This document shows positions 1 to 10,064 of a stretch of 64,000 nucleotides of DNA, in pieces. Position 1 is the stretch's first letter, and each line of letters opens with the position of its first letter. The stretch is from Candidatus Brocadia sp. (GTDB lineage: Bacteria; Planctomycetota; Brocadiia; Brocadiales; Brocadiaceae). Under the pieces are notes generated by a model. It was given only the letters and a program-made list of their open reading frames with translations, was not told the DNA's origin and did no database searches. The stretch covers positions 93,355 through 157,354 of the forward strand of contig SOEU01000008.1 of assembly GCA_021646415.1 (NCBI GenBank), given 5' to 3'. The position numbers and the translations under genes are program-made.

Positions 1-459
1 CTTTTTAATGGGTTCCAAAGGTCTTTGCGCCTCCTGATATCTTTTCTCGAGTACAGCAGTTTTTACTTCCTGATCCTCAACCCGCTTTGAAAGATCAGAC
101 AATAACTTTTTTAAGACATCCAGGGTCTTGCCAAAAGAATCCAGCAACCCTTTGACATCTGCCACAGACGAAGTCTTCTCTATCGCCTCTAATCTTGAAA
201 CGATAGAATTCAATTTTTCTTCATTCCCTTTTATTATCTTATCGAACTCTTTCGAATGGGTCTCACTCACACTTTTTTGAAGTGCAGTAATTTGCGACCC
301 CAGGTTATCGAGGTTCTTCATCCAGCCCGAAAGTGACTTTTGAAAATCATCAAACTCCTTCATGACTTCCTGCGCTCCTCCTTGCCCATTAGCATTCTTT
401 GCACCAAAAAGGGAGAAGACCAGAACTATGCTTACTGTGACGAAAAGTATACCTTTCAT
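1..459 (-). CDS. Secreted coiled-coil protein (partial, C-terminus outside window)
   Basis: An open frame of 153 codons runs off the left edge of the window. It starts MKGILFVTVSIVLVFSLFG, a typical signal peptide ending near AKNANG. The mature part is rich in K, E, L, S and D with heptad-like spacing (for example EKLNSIVSRLEAIEK and LLDSFGKTLDVLKKLLSDL), so it is probably a periplasmic or exported coiled coil. No enzymatic motif is visible. It is divergent from serA, with about 190 bp between the starts. Function unknown; a tail-fibre-like or envelope-spanning role would be a guess. Confidence 0.7.
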   Translation of the reverse strand, partial: MKGILFVTVSIVLVFSLFGAKNANGQGGAQEVMKEFDDFQKSLSGWMKNLDNLGSQITALQKSVSETHSKEFDKIIKGNEEKLNSIVSRLEAIEKTSSVADVKGLLDSFGKTLDVLKKLLSDLSKRVEDQEVKTAVLEKRYQEAQRPLEPIKK

Positions 460-572
460 GAATAGTACTCCATCTTAAAAACGTGTGGTTCTAAATAGAT
501 GGTAAGTAGTCTATCAAAAAATCTTATCCACCGCAAATATTTATCTGCTCCTCGGCAATACAGAGTTTGGAA

Positions 573-601
573 TTGATTTTAAAGGATAAAATTGTTATAA
601 T
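573..601 (+). promoter_or_regulatory. Sigma70-type promoter of serA
   Basis: TTGATT at 573-578 and TATAAT at 596-601 are separated by 17 bp, about 50 bp before the serA start. The -10 box is perfect and the -35 box has four of six consensus bases. Confidence 0.7.
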
Positions 602-652
602 ACATTTTTTTACAATAACTGTTAAAAGATAATAATCTCGAGAAAGGATACT

Positions 653-2233
653 ATGCAGGTTTTAATTGCAGATGAACTTCCGGACATATGCATTGAAATA
701 CTTGAAAAAGCAGGAATTGATGCCCTGAATAAACCCGGTATAAAAGCGGATGAATTAAAGACTATAATGACAAGCTGCGATGGAATTATATTGCGCAGTG
801 GGACAAAAATTACCGCACCTTTACTGGAAAAAGTAGATAAACTAAAGGCCATTTGCCGGGCTGGCGTTGGGGTTGACAACGTAGATGTAGCGGCAGCCAC
901 CAAAAAAGGCATTGTGGTCATGAATACGCCAGAAGGAAATATAACTTCAACTGCCGAACATACCGTAGCATTGCTCTTTTCCCTTTCACGTTTTGTTCCC
1001 CAGGCCTGCGCATCAGTCAAGGCTGGTAAATGGGAAAGGAAGAAGTTTACCGGCATTCAAATTGCCGGAAAGACTCTTGGTATCATCGGACTCGGCCGGG
1101 TAGGAAGACAGGTTGCAAAACGCGCTGTTGCCTTAGAGATGAAGGTCGTTGGTTATGACCCTTTCATCTCTCCCGAAATGACATCACAATACAGCATACA
1201 CATTGCAAAAAATCTCAAAGAATTACTCTCTCAAGCCGATTATATTACGATTCATGTCCCTTTTAACAGCGAGACAAAGAATCTTATCACACAAAAGGAA
1301 TTTTCGATAATGAAACCGGGAGTTCGTATTATCAATTGCGCGCGGGGCGGAATTCTCTCCGAAGAAGATCTCTACAATGCCATAAAGAGTGGCCACGTTG
1401 CAGGAGCCGCCCTCGATGTGTTTGATGTAGAACCACCCACAGGTAATAAGCTCCTGGAACTAGACCAAGTTGTCGCAACGCCTCACTTGGGGGCATCTAC
1501 GGAAGAGGCCCAATTTGCGGTTGCTGTAGAAGCAGCTGAACAAATGGCTGACGCGCTTACGGGAAAGGGGTTTCGAAATGCAGTAAACCTCCCCCCGTAT
1601 AACATCGAAGAATTTAACATCCTGAAACCCTATATAACATTGGCGGAAAAGATGGGTTCTCTCCTCATCCAACTCGCCGCCGGAGGTATTCAGTCGGTAG
1701 ATATTGTTTATACAGGAGAAATTACCAAGAGAAATATTTGCCTTGTTACGGACAGCCTCATGGTTGGACTGCTCAAGCCCGCCCTCGAAGACGGTGTCAA
1801 CCTCGTCAGTGCACCACATCTTATCGCAGAACGAGGTATCAAGATCAATATTACCACCAGCAGTGGTGTGAGCGATTTCACGAGTCTCGTTAGCGCAAAA
1901 ATAAAAAGCGCTAACGGTGAAACCACCATATCTGGGACGGTTTACGGTAAAAATGAACCACGGCTTGTGAATGTCAACGGATACGGCATCGAGGCAGTAC
2001 TCAACGAACACATGCTTATTCTCTTTGGTAAGGATAAACCCGGTTTAATTGGAAATATTGGTCGGGTTCTTGGTGACAAAAAGATAAATATTGCCCATAT
2101 GGCATTTGGCAGGAAGGAGACTGGTGGCAATGCCATTACGATCATAAACGTAGATGCCGCTGTACCGCAAGATTGCATCCGGGAGATGGAACGGCTTGAC
2201 CACATAGAAGCAGCTTATTTAATACATCTTTAA
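653..2233 (+). CDS. serA: D-3-phosphoglycerate dehydrogenase
   Basis: This enzyme oxidises 3-phosphoglycerate with NAD+, the first step of serine synthesis. The 526 aa length fits the long, type 1 SerA form. A Rossmann dinucleotide loop GLGRVGRQVAKRA lies near residues 145-157, followed by the catalytic Arg region (NCARGGILSEEDL), the Glu in the EPP segment, and the active-site His in TPHLGASTEEAQ. After about residue 320 come the intervening domain and a C-terminal ACT domain (IEAVLNEHMLILFGKDKPG), which usually gives serine feedback. The start is the ATG behind GAGAAAGG. A sigma70-like promoter lies 50 bp upstream. It appears to be monocistronic. Confidence 0.95.
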   Translation: MQVLIADELPDICIEILEKAGIDALNKPGIKADELKTIMTSCDGIILRSGTKITAPLLEKVDKLKAICRAGVGVDNVDVAAATKKGIVVMNTPEGNITSTAEHTVALLFSLSRFVPQACASVKAGKWERKKFTGIQIAGKTLGIIGLGRVGRQVAKRAVALEMKVVGYDPFISPEMTSQYSIHIAKNLKELLSQADYITIHVPFNSETKNLITQKEFSIMKPGVRIINCARGGILSEEDLYNAIKSGHVAGAALDVFDVEPPTGNKLLELDQVVATPHLGASTEEAQFAVAVEAAEQMADALTGKGFRNAVNLPPYNIEEFNILKPYITLAEKMGSLLIQLAAGGIQSVDIVYTGEITKRNICLVTDSLMVGLLKPALEDGVNLVSAPHLIAERGIKINITTSSGVSDFTSLVSAKIKSANGETTISGTVYGKNEPRLVNVNGYGIEAVLNEHMLILFGKDKPGLIGNIGRVLGDKKINIAHMAFGRKETGGNAITIINVDAAVPQDCIREMERLDHIEAAYLIHL

Positions 2234-2328
2234 AATTAGAGAACGTCGAGGTACACAAACCAAAACGGGAAGGCCAGACAATTTGCAGAGAAGACAAGAG
2301 CAGATGTAAGCACTGAAGACAAAAGGAC

Positions 2329-3093
2329 TTACCCCATAAGGCGCAAGGCGTTTATCTCTGGTAACCCTGCCATATAAATCTTATTTACGGCATCATGAAT
2401 ATTGTATTTAGTGCGTTTAATTTGTGCAACCTTTTTTTCATCATCATAAATAGCATAAGACGCCCTGATGTCCCAATCTCGCGGCTGACCTACACTCCCC
2501 ACATTGATAAGCACCTTTTCGGCGTTATTTAAATCAAAAACACACCCTCTATCCACACGGATGCTTCCGCTCTCCCCAAAAATGGCTAACGGCACATGGC
2601 TGTGACCATAAAAACAAATCTGTGTTTTTAAGATATCTAAATTAAGTTGTGCATCAGCCCCTGTCGTAATATAATCAAAGAATTCGGGATGATTCAAAGA
2701 GGCATGCACGAGGGTAATATCGTTTAGCTCTACAACCAAAGGTAAATTTTTTAAGAATTCTATACACTCGGCCGAGAGGTGCTTTGCCGTCCACAAAATT
2801 GCAGCCCTTGCATCGGCATGGAAATAACCTGCTGGAAATTTTCCCACCGCTGCATAGTCATGGTTTCCCGCCACAACGATACAGTTTAATTCACGTATTA
2901 AGTCTATACACTTTATCGGTTCGGCAGCATAACCAACGATATCTCCTGTACATAATACCTTGTCAACACGCTCCTTTTGCAATTCATCAACAACTGCCGT
3001 TAATGCCTCATAGTTACTATGTACGTCTCCGATTACTCCATATATCAACAACAAGTCCTTTCCAATATTAGAGATGCGTAAACTCAACGACAT
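2329..3093 (-). CDS. Metallophosphoesterase (YfcE/MJ0936-like)
   Basis: This is a calcineurin-like phosphoesterase with the family metal ligands in order: GDVHSN near the N-terminus, GDIVGYAAEP, GNHDYA, and later GHSHVP. About 254 aa from the chosen start. I chose ATG 3093 because the longer frame adds 31 residues that overlap the upstream permease gene. ATG 3093 gives a short overlap (10 bp) with the permease end and places the catalytic GDVHSN about 20 residues in, where the family normally has it. It is probably co-transcribed with the permease. The substrate cannot be read from the sequence; relatives hydrolyse phosphodiesters or diadenosine tetraphosphate. Confidence 0.85.
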   Translation of the reverse strand: MSLSLRISNIGKDLLLIYGVIGDVHSNYEALTAVVDELQKERVDKVLCTGDIVGYAAEPIKCIDLIRELNCIVVAGNHDYAAVGKFPAGYFHADARAAILWTAKHLSAECIEFLKNLPLVVELNDITLVHASLNHPEFFDYITTGADAQLNLDILKTQICFYGHSHVPLAIFGESGSIRVDRGCVFDLNNAEKVLINVGSVGQPRDWDIRASYAIYDDEKKVAQIKRTKYNIHDAVNKIYMAGLPEINALRLMG

Positions 3094-3887
3094 TCTTTGC
3101 GGTCGAAAAGCAAGAATGCTAATATGATAACAAACATAATATACAGCGCAGCATATATCAACAACAATACCATGTGATATAAACACAACGACTCTAACTT
3201 GTTTTCCACTCCAATAGCACTGAATTCCTCAAGATTTGGAAAAAAGATACCCAAAAACGTGAGGTACCATCGGGTTCCGCCCCCATTTTGCTGAAGCACA
3301 TCCTGAAAAAAACTTATTACATTCCCAATGGCATAGATAACCATGCAACAACTCAGGTTGGATATCATAGGCAAGTATACAGAGCCGGCAGTTGCTATGG
3401 CACACATTATGGCAACTTGTAAAAATGCAAATATCAGTTGAAAAACCGTTGAATACCCAACCCGTTCAAATGCCGTTAATAAACCCGTATGATAATCGAA
3501 AGACTCCCTCATGCACAACGAAACAGTCAGGAAGAGACCCATCGTCAGGAATACCGACGAGACAGCTACCAGTATCCCTAAAAATTTGCCAAAGAGGACA
3601 GACCCCTTATCTACGGGTTTAGACAATAAAGTCATAATAGTGCCTTTTTCCATTTCTTTGGATATTGTATTTGCGGCACTCAGCGATGCAAGACACAGGC
3701 AGCAAATCGTAATTGTTGATATCCCCATCTCCTTTATCATCCGCGTTTCCTCACCAAAAGCAAACAAAGTAAAGGAAAAGGATAAGAATATGAGCAAAAT
3801 TCCTCCGCATCCAATTAAATAAAATATTGTCTCCCGGCTAACTTCTCTTGCGGTATTCGCGGCAATAGTAAATACGCACCTGCGCAT
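3084..3887 (-). CDS. ABC-2 type transporter permease
   Basis: A 267 aa integral membrane protein with about six hydrophobic segments. The N-terminus (MRRCVFTIAANTAREVSRE) and the following loop with AANTISKEMEKGTIMTLLSKPV are typical of ABC-2/NosY-type permeases; the SKP-V-K motif lies in the first cytoplasmic loop. No ATPase subunit is seen next to it: the downstream gene is a phosphoesterase and the upstream side holds parS/parB in the opposite direction. Its ATPase partner, if any, must be encoded elsewhere. Substrate unknown. Confidence 0.8.
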   Translation of the reverse strand: MRRCVFTIAANTAREVSRETIFYLIGCGGILLIFLSFSFTLFAFGEETRMIKEMGISTITICCLCLASLSAANTISKEMEKGTIMTLLSKPVDKGSVLFGKFLGILVAVSSVFLTMGLFLTVSLCMRESFDYHTGLLTAFERVGYSTVFQLIFAFLQVAIMCAIATAGSVYLPMISNLSCCMVIYAIGNVISFFQDVLQQNGGGTRWYLTFLGIFFPNLEEFSAIGVENKLESLCLYHMVLLLIYAALYIMFVIILAFLLFDRKECR

Positions 3888-3932
3888 AAAAACCCTTGCA
3901 AATTCAAAAAAATCTCATACACTAATTTAAGG

Positions 3933-3948
3933 TGTTTCACGTGAAACA
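3933..3948. promoter_or_regulatory. parS centromere-like site (perfect)
   Basis: TGTTTCACGTGAAACA matches the bacterial parS consensus at all 16 positions and is fully palindromic. It lies between the divergent permease and parB genes, 85 bp before the parB start. Known role: nucleation site for ParB spreading, usually near the chromosome origin. Confidence 0.95.
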
Positions 3949-4033
3949 TCTTTTCCCTTAAAAGTGTGTTAAATACTAGCATTCCTTATCAGGAAATGCA
4001 ATTGAAAACCCACCAGAAAAAGGAGCCAGGACC

Positions 4034-4897
4034 ATGTCGAAAAAGGAAAAACTCAGCCGCAGCTTACAATCACTCCTTGGCGGAGTTATTGGAATAGAGG
4101 CCGATGTAGGACAAGATGTAATTGTGCGGCTTAACCCCGAAGATGTTCAGCCCAACGACCTCCAGCCTCGAGACCTCTTTAACGAAGAAGAGATGCGGGG
4201 GCTTGTGGAATCCATCAGAAAATACGGTATTTTACAACCCATCATCGTAAGACCACTCTCGCACGGATACATGCTCATTGCAGGAGAGCGACGCTGGCGG
4301 GCGGCAAAACAACTTGGATTAAAAGAGATACCTGCCATCGTTCGACACGCCAACGGAGAAAATATCCTGGAAATCGCCTTGATAGAAAATATTCAAAGGG
4401 AAGACCTCAATCCTATTGAAAAGGCCAAAGGATTCGAAGAACTGATCACAAAGTTCGGACTCACCCAGGAACAGGTTGCGAAGGCCATGGGAAAAGACCG
4501 CACATCTGTAACCAATTATCTCCGGTTATTGGACTTGCCGCAGGAAATCCAAGATAATGTTTCACGTGGAACATTATCCATGGGACATGCGCGGGCATTA
4601 TTGGCCATTCAAGACAAGGAAACACAGACGAGGCTTTGCGAACGCATTATACAAGATGGGTTATCCGTAAGAGACATAGAGGAGATTGTTTCGATAGAAA
4701 AGAAACAAGTCAAACCTGGAAAAACAATCACAAAAAAGACATCTCCCCATATCGAAGACCTGGAAGACCGATTCCGCAGGTTTTTTGGGGCAAAGGTTAC
4801 TATCAGGGAAAGCAACGGCAAGGGGAAGATTCTGATTGCATTTCATTCAAGCGAGGAATTCAGCAGGATTGCAAATACCTTGGGAATTCAGATTTAA
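4034..4897 (+). CDS. parB: ParB/Spo0J chromosome-partitioning protein
   Basis: 287 aa. The N-terminal ParB/sulfiredoxin-like CTPase domain contains LNPEDVQPNDLQPR, the GERRWRAAKQLG box and the ENIQREDLNPIEKAKGF segment. A helix-turn-helix follows (LTQEQVAKAMGKDRTSVTNYLRLLDLP), then a C-terminal dimerisation region. It binds parS and loads SMC. The start is set by AAGGAGCC upstream of ATG. No parA is adjacent: the neighbour upstream is a divergent ABC permease and downstream is pyrG on the other strand. A perfect parS lies upstream and a one-mismatch parS lies within the gene itself. Confidence 0.95.
   Translation: MSKKEKLSRSLQSLLGGVIGIEADVGQDVIVRLNPEDVQPNDLQPRDLFNEEEMRGLVESIRKYGILQPIIVRPLSHGYMLIAGERRWRAAKQLGLKEIPAIVRHANGENILEIALIENIQREDLNPIEKAKGFEELITKFGLTQEQVAKAMGKDRTSVTNYLRLLDLPQEIQDNVSRGTLSMGHARALLAIQDKETQTRLCERIIQDGLSVRDIEEIVSIEKKQVKPGKTITKKTSPHIEDLEDRFRRFFGAKVTIRESNGKGKILIAFHSSEEFSRIANTLGIQI
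4558..4573. promoter_or_regulatory. Near-perfect parS site inside parB
   Basis: TGTTTCACGTGGAACA differs from the parS consensus at one position (A to G in the right half). It lies in the parB coding region, where it encodes part of the segment just after the DNA-binding helix. Confidence 0.8.
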
Positions 4898-4938
4898 TTA
4901 TCAGAAACAAAAAAAATGAAGAGTCCCCACAACCACGT

Positions 4939-7282
<2,344 letters not shown>

Positions 7283-7443
7283 ACGATACATTCAACCACG
7301 TGTTTATTCAATCCCATATTTTCATAACAGGACACGGAGTTCACGGAAAATCGGAAAAATTACGAACTATTTTATAAAATCGTTAATTTTATTGAACAAA
7401 TCTTTCGGATTCAAACATTTTTTGAAATAATTCATGTAAACTA

Positions 7444-8349
7444 TTATGTAAATATTTCCAGGGAAATATCCATGGCCTTCGCCGAGTGGGTAAGAGCACC
7501 AATAGAAATTCTGTCTACGCCCGTTTGTGCCACAAGATGGACATTTTCCAGGGTAATATTTCCGGACGCCTCGGTAAGTGGTTGGCGTTTTCCTTCGCCA
7601 TATTTCCACCCTTTAACCACTTTTACAGCATCGTTCAATAGCTGGATGCTCATATTATCAAACAGTATGATATCAACCCCTGCTGCAAGAGCATCCTTTA
7701 CTTCTTCCAGCGTCCTTGTTTCTACCTCGATTAAAATATCCTTCTTTATTCGTTGTTTTAAAAAAGACACAGCTTTTTCAATAATGCTATCATGGGAAGA
7801 TATGCTAAACAATACTTTGTTTTTTATAATATCCAGGTGATTGTCTTTTATCAGCACCTGGTCATAAAGACCCATCCGATGATTGGTCCCACCACCTACT
7901 CCCACTGCGTATTTTTCCAAATATCGCCAACCTGGGATAGTCTTCCTTGTGTCCATAATGGAGGTTTTTAAAGTTTTGATACGCTCGACAAACTGTGATG
8001 TTAGCGTTGCGATCCCCGAAAGCCTTTGAAGGAAATTTAAGGCAATCCGTTCGCCGGAGAGGATGGCCTTTGCTCTGCCATTTACTACAGCAATGGTCTC
8101 ACCTTTATGAACGAAGACTCCTTCCTTAACCCAATGTTTAAAAAAAACGTTCTTATCGAGTTTTGAAAAAAAGTATTCAACAACCGGCAATCCGGCAATC
8201 ACCCCGGCCTCTTTTGCAATAAATGATCCTTCAATCATCAAATTATCTGGAACGAGGTTTTCAGTTGTAATGTCCCCGGTAAAGATGTCCTCCTGAATAG
8301 CTAATTGAATAAGGACATCTATCTTTTCAGATTCAAAATTGATTTTCAT
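7444..8349 (-). CDS. nadC: Nicotinate-nucleotide pyrophosphorylase (carboxylating)
   Basis: This enzyme makes nicotinate mononucleotide from quinolinate and PRPP in de novo NAD synthesis. From ATG 8349 (MKINFESEK) it is 301 aa, close to the family length; the longer frame from 8457 adds an unlikely basic extension. Family signatures are the AIQEDIFTGDITTENLV segment, LNFLQRLSGIATLTSQFV, the DTRKTIPGWRYLEKYAV active-site stretch, GGGTNHRMGLYDQVLIKDNH, and the C-terminal LEASGNITLENV-type loop, here LTEASGNITLENV. It stands apart from kdsB by about 160 bp and no biotin-ligase partner is present. Confidence 0.95.
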   Translation of the reverse strand: MKINFESEKIDVLIQLAIQEDIFTGDITTENLVPDNLMIEGSFIAKEAGVIAGLPVVEYFFSKLDKNVFFKHWVKEGVFVHKGETIAVVNGRAKAILSGERIALNFLQRLSGIATLTSQFVERIKTLKTSIMDTRKTIPGWRYLEKYAVGVGGGTNHRMGLYDQVLIKDNHLDIIKNKVLFSISSHDSIIEKAVSFLKQRIKKDILIEVETRTLEEVKDALAAGVDIILFDNMSIQLLNDAVKVVKGWKYGEGKRQPLTEASGNITLENVHLVAQTGVDRISIGALTHSAKAMDISLEIFT

Positions 8350-8471
8350 GTCCACAGCAACTACCCATCTTTCATCTTTTGTTTTTTGCCTGCCAACACC
8401 TCGATAACCCCATTTAATTTTCATTATATTAGTGTTTCGAAGAGAACTCAATATCAATCCTTATTTTTTTC

Positions 8472-8499
8472 TTGACATTTAACGATACAGTGCTATTTT
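8472..8499 (+). promoter_or_regulatory. Promoter of the riboswitch-peptide operon
   Basis: TTGACA at 8472-8477 and TATTTT at 8494-8499 are separated by 16 bp, about 55 bp before the aptamer. The -35 is perfect. The same promoter architecture (perfect TTGACA -35) precedes the other two riboswitches in this window. Confidence 0.65.
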
Positions 8500-8552
8500 A
8501 AATACCAACCGATAATACGAGTTTTTCATAAAGTAAAGGAACAGACAAAACA

Positions 8553-8653
8553 TACGATAAAGGCAAACTCCGAGCAATTGGGGGGACGCAAAGTAAAGGG
8601 TCTTTCAACGCACAGGGAAGTGAGTTTCGTAAGATAGCCTACTGCATAAGAAA
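8553..8653 (+). promoter_or_regulatory. Cyclic di-GMP class I (GEMM) riboswitch 1
   Basis: The GEMM core is present in order: AAAGGCAAACTCC, a short hairpin, GGGGGACGCAAAG, then GGGTCTT, a second variable hairpin, and AAGATAGCCTACTGC. The base just before CAAAC is G, which by comparison with the Vc2 aptamer is the position that selects c-di-GMP over cGAMP (A in GEMM-Ib). Unlike the two sister aptamers in this window, its 3' strand is followed about 20 nt later by a second, near-identical copy that forms the terminator arm, so aptamer and terminator need not exclude each other. It lies about 180 nt before the first peptide gene. Confidence 0.88.
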
Positions 8654-8660
8654 AAAGACA

Positions 8661-8716
8661 GCCTTACTGCCGAAGATGTTTAGCAAAAATCTTTGCAGTA
8701 AGGCTTTTTTTATTTT
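8661..8716 (+). terminator. Intrinsic terminator of riboswitch 1
   Basis: GCCTTACTGC (8661-8670) pairs with GCAGTAAGGC (8695-8704), with an inner stem of AAGAT/ATCTT type, followed by a run of seven T and a second T-run. It is the presumed expression platform in front of the peptide genes. Confidence 0.85.
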
Positions 8717-8829
8717 TTACGGCAAAATATTTCTGAACTTTAATCAAATATTTATGATCTTGCTTCACCTTAAAAAATTTACTGGATTAAGATGAGCGCA
8801 AACAATAATCAACAATTATGGAGGTGGCT

Positions 8830-9036
8830 ATGGTAAAACGAAAGAATAACCGTTTAAAACTCATATCCCTAACGTTAAAAGACTCTCTTGCCAAATATCG
8901 CGTTACATTGTCAGATACATCCCTTGGTGTTGTCGCTCGTGATTTGACCAAATCTCTCGGCGATTGTAGTCGCGGTTGCGCGTTTGATTGCAAAGATGGT
9001 TGTATAGACGGGTGCAAGGATAGCAGAAAAGGATAG
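8830..9036 (+). CDS. Cysteine-rich precursor peptide 1 (putative RiPP precursor)
   Basis: 68 aa from ATG 8830, chosen because GGAGG lies 5 nt upstream; the frame also opens at 8818. The N-terminal part (LKLISLTLKDSLAKYRVTLS) is shared in pattern with the three following peptides and looks like a leader. The C-terminal part, CSRGCAFDCKDGCIDGC, has five Cys, each four residues apart. No signal peptide. First gene after the riboswitch. I infer a substrate of the radical SAM enzyme encoded downstream. A metal-binding small protein is the main alternative. Confidence 0.8.
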   Translation: MVKRKNNRLKLISLTLKDSLAKYRVTLSDTSLGVVARDLTKSLGDCSRGCAFDCKDGCIDGCKDSRKG

Positions 9037-9118
9037 TGAAACAACTAAATGAACCAAAACAAGATTTATTGAAAATGCAGTTTGTCGTTTAATATTTATG
9101 GTTAGAAGGGAGGGAGCT

Positions 9119-9340
9119 ATGCCTGTGAAAAAAAAAGTTGAACCCCGTGTAAGGACTATCTCTTTGTTATTAAAAGACTCATTGGGAAGGGCAGGGATTG
9201 ATCTGCCAAACAATGTAGCCATTTCAACTGCAGGCGAAATACTTCAGGGGATCGATTTAGGTGACTGCCGGGAAGGCTGTAAAGAAGGCTGTAAAGACGG
9301 CTGCAAAGACGGCTGCCAAAGTAATCAGAAAACGAGCTGA
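9119..9340 (+). CDS. Cysteine-rich precursor peptide 2 (putative RiPP precursor)
   Basis: 73 aa from ATG 9119, which has AGGGAGGGAG just upstream; an upstream ATG at 9098 adds seven residues. The leader-like part (EPRVRTISLLLKDSLGRAG, then STAGEIL) closely resembles peptide 4 and, less so, peptides 1 and 3. The core CREGCKEGCKDGCKDGC is the most regular of the four: five Cys with exact C-x3-C spacing and charged/Gly residues between. It ends in a short polar tail QSNQKTS. Its leader resemblance to peptide 4 suggests they arose by duplication. Confidence 0.82.
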   Translation: MPVKKKVEPRVRTISLLLKDSLGRAGIDLPNNVAISTAGEILQGIDLGDCREGCKEGCKDGCKDGCQSNQKTS

Positions 9341-9490
9341 TACCTTCTAGTGCTGCGAAGCCGCAACCAAAAAAGATACAATAAGCAGTAAGCAGTTGAC
9401 AGTGAGCTAAAAATGATAAATTCCTTTACACTCTGTATGATTTCATGATGGAAAACATTTTATAAACATACACTTAAAAGGAGGAGGATC

Positions 9491-9709
9491 ATGGCAAAAG
9501 GGGCCGATCCGAGAATACAGCCTCTCAGGCTTTCCCTGAAGGAGTCGCTCACCAAACAGGGCATTAAGCTGGATGCAGGTAAGATTAACGCAGTAATAAC
9601 TGACGTGCTGGATGTTAATTCACTGTGGGACTGCGGAGGCGGCGGATGTAAAAAATCATGCAATACCGGCTGTTCTGACGGGTGTAAGGACGTCTCAAAA
9701 ACAGCGTGA
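9491..9709 (+). CDS. Cysteine-rich precursor peptide 3 (putative RiPP precursor)
   Basis: 72 aa with a strong AAAGGAGGAGG ribosome-binding site before ATG. The leader (DPRIQPLRLSLKESLTKQGI) keeps the DPR...LSLK-SL...GI pattern; the middle (KINAVITDVLDVNSL) is the most divergent of the set. The core is WDCGGGGCKKSCNTGCSDGC: five Cys with C-x4-C for the first pair and C-x3-C after that. About 150 bp of non-coding sequence separates it from peptide 2, more than between the other genes, so it may have its own translation control. Confidence 0.8.
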   Translation: MAKGADPRIQPLRLSLKESLTKQGIKLDAGKINAVITDVLDVNSLWDCGGGGCKKSCNTGCSDGCKDVSKTA

Positions 9710-9782
9710 GATAACATTAATGAACCGAAATGAGATTTATGAAAAGCAGTCTTTTTTGATATTTACGGTAAGGAAATGAATT

Positions 9783-10007
9783 ATGTCTCCTGGAAAAAAG
9801 GCCGATCCCCGTTTAAAGATCATTTCTTTGATCTTAAAAGACTCATTGGAAAGGACAGGGATTGATCTGCCGTATAGTGTAGTTGTTTCGACTGCCGGTG
9901 AAATAATTCAGGTGGATGGCCTATTTGGATGGGGCTGTGGGAGTAGTTGCAAAGAATGGTGCAAAAAAGCGTGCAAGGAAGGCTGCAAGAATAGTCAGAA
10001 AGAGTAA
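9783..10007 (+). CDS. Cysteine-rich precursor peptide 4 (putative RiPP precursor)
   Basis: 74 aa, with AAGGAAATGAATT before ATG. The leader (ADPRLKIISLILKDSLERTG, then VVSTAGEIIQ) is nearly a copy of peptide 2. The core CGSSCKEWCKKACKEGC again has five Cys at four-residue spacing and introduces aromatic residues (W) between them. It ends 66 bp before the likely start of the radical SAM gene. Leader conserved, core variable is the classic pattern of RiPP precursors sharing one maturase. Confidence 0.82.
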   Translation: MSPGKKADPRLKIISLILKDSLERTGIDLPYSVVVSTAGEIIQVDGLFGWGCGSSCKEWCKKACKEGCKNSQKE

Positions 10008-10064
10008 TAAACAAGGTTGTTTGATCTTCTGATGATAATCGTTTTAAGAAATTTTCATGTAGGG

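Noticed and set aside
8553..8653. cGAMP-specific GEMM-Ib variant
   Set aside because: The selectivity position before CAAAC is G in this aptamer and its two sisters, as in c-di-GMP binders; GEMM-Ib has A there.
8787..9222. Minus-strand frames over the Cys-rich peptide genes
   Set aside because: They have no ribosome sites and unlikely composition, while the plus-strand frames share a leader, Cys spacing and good ribosome sites.
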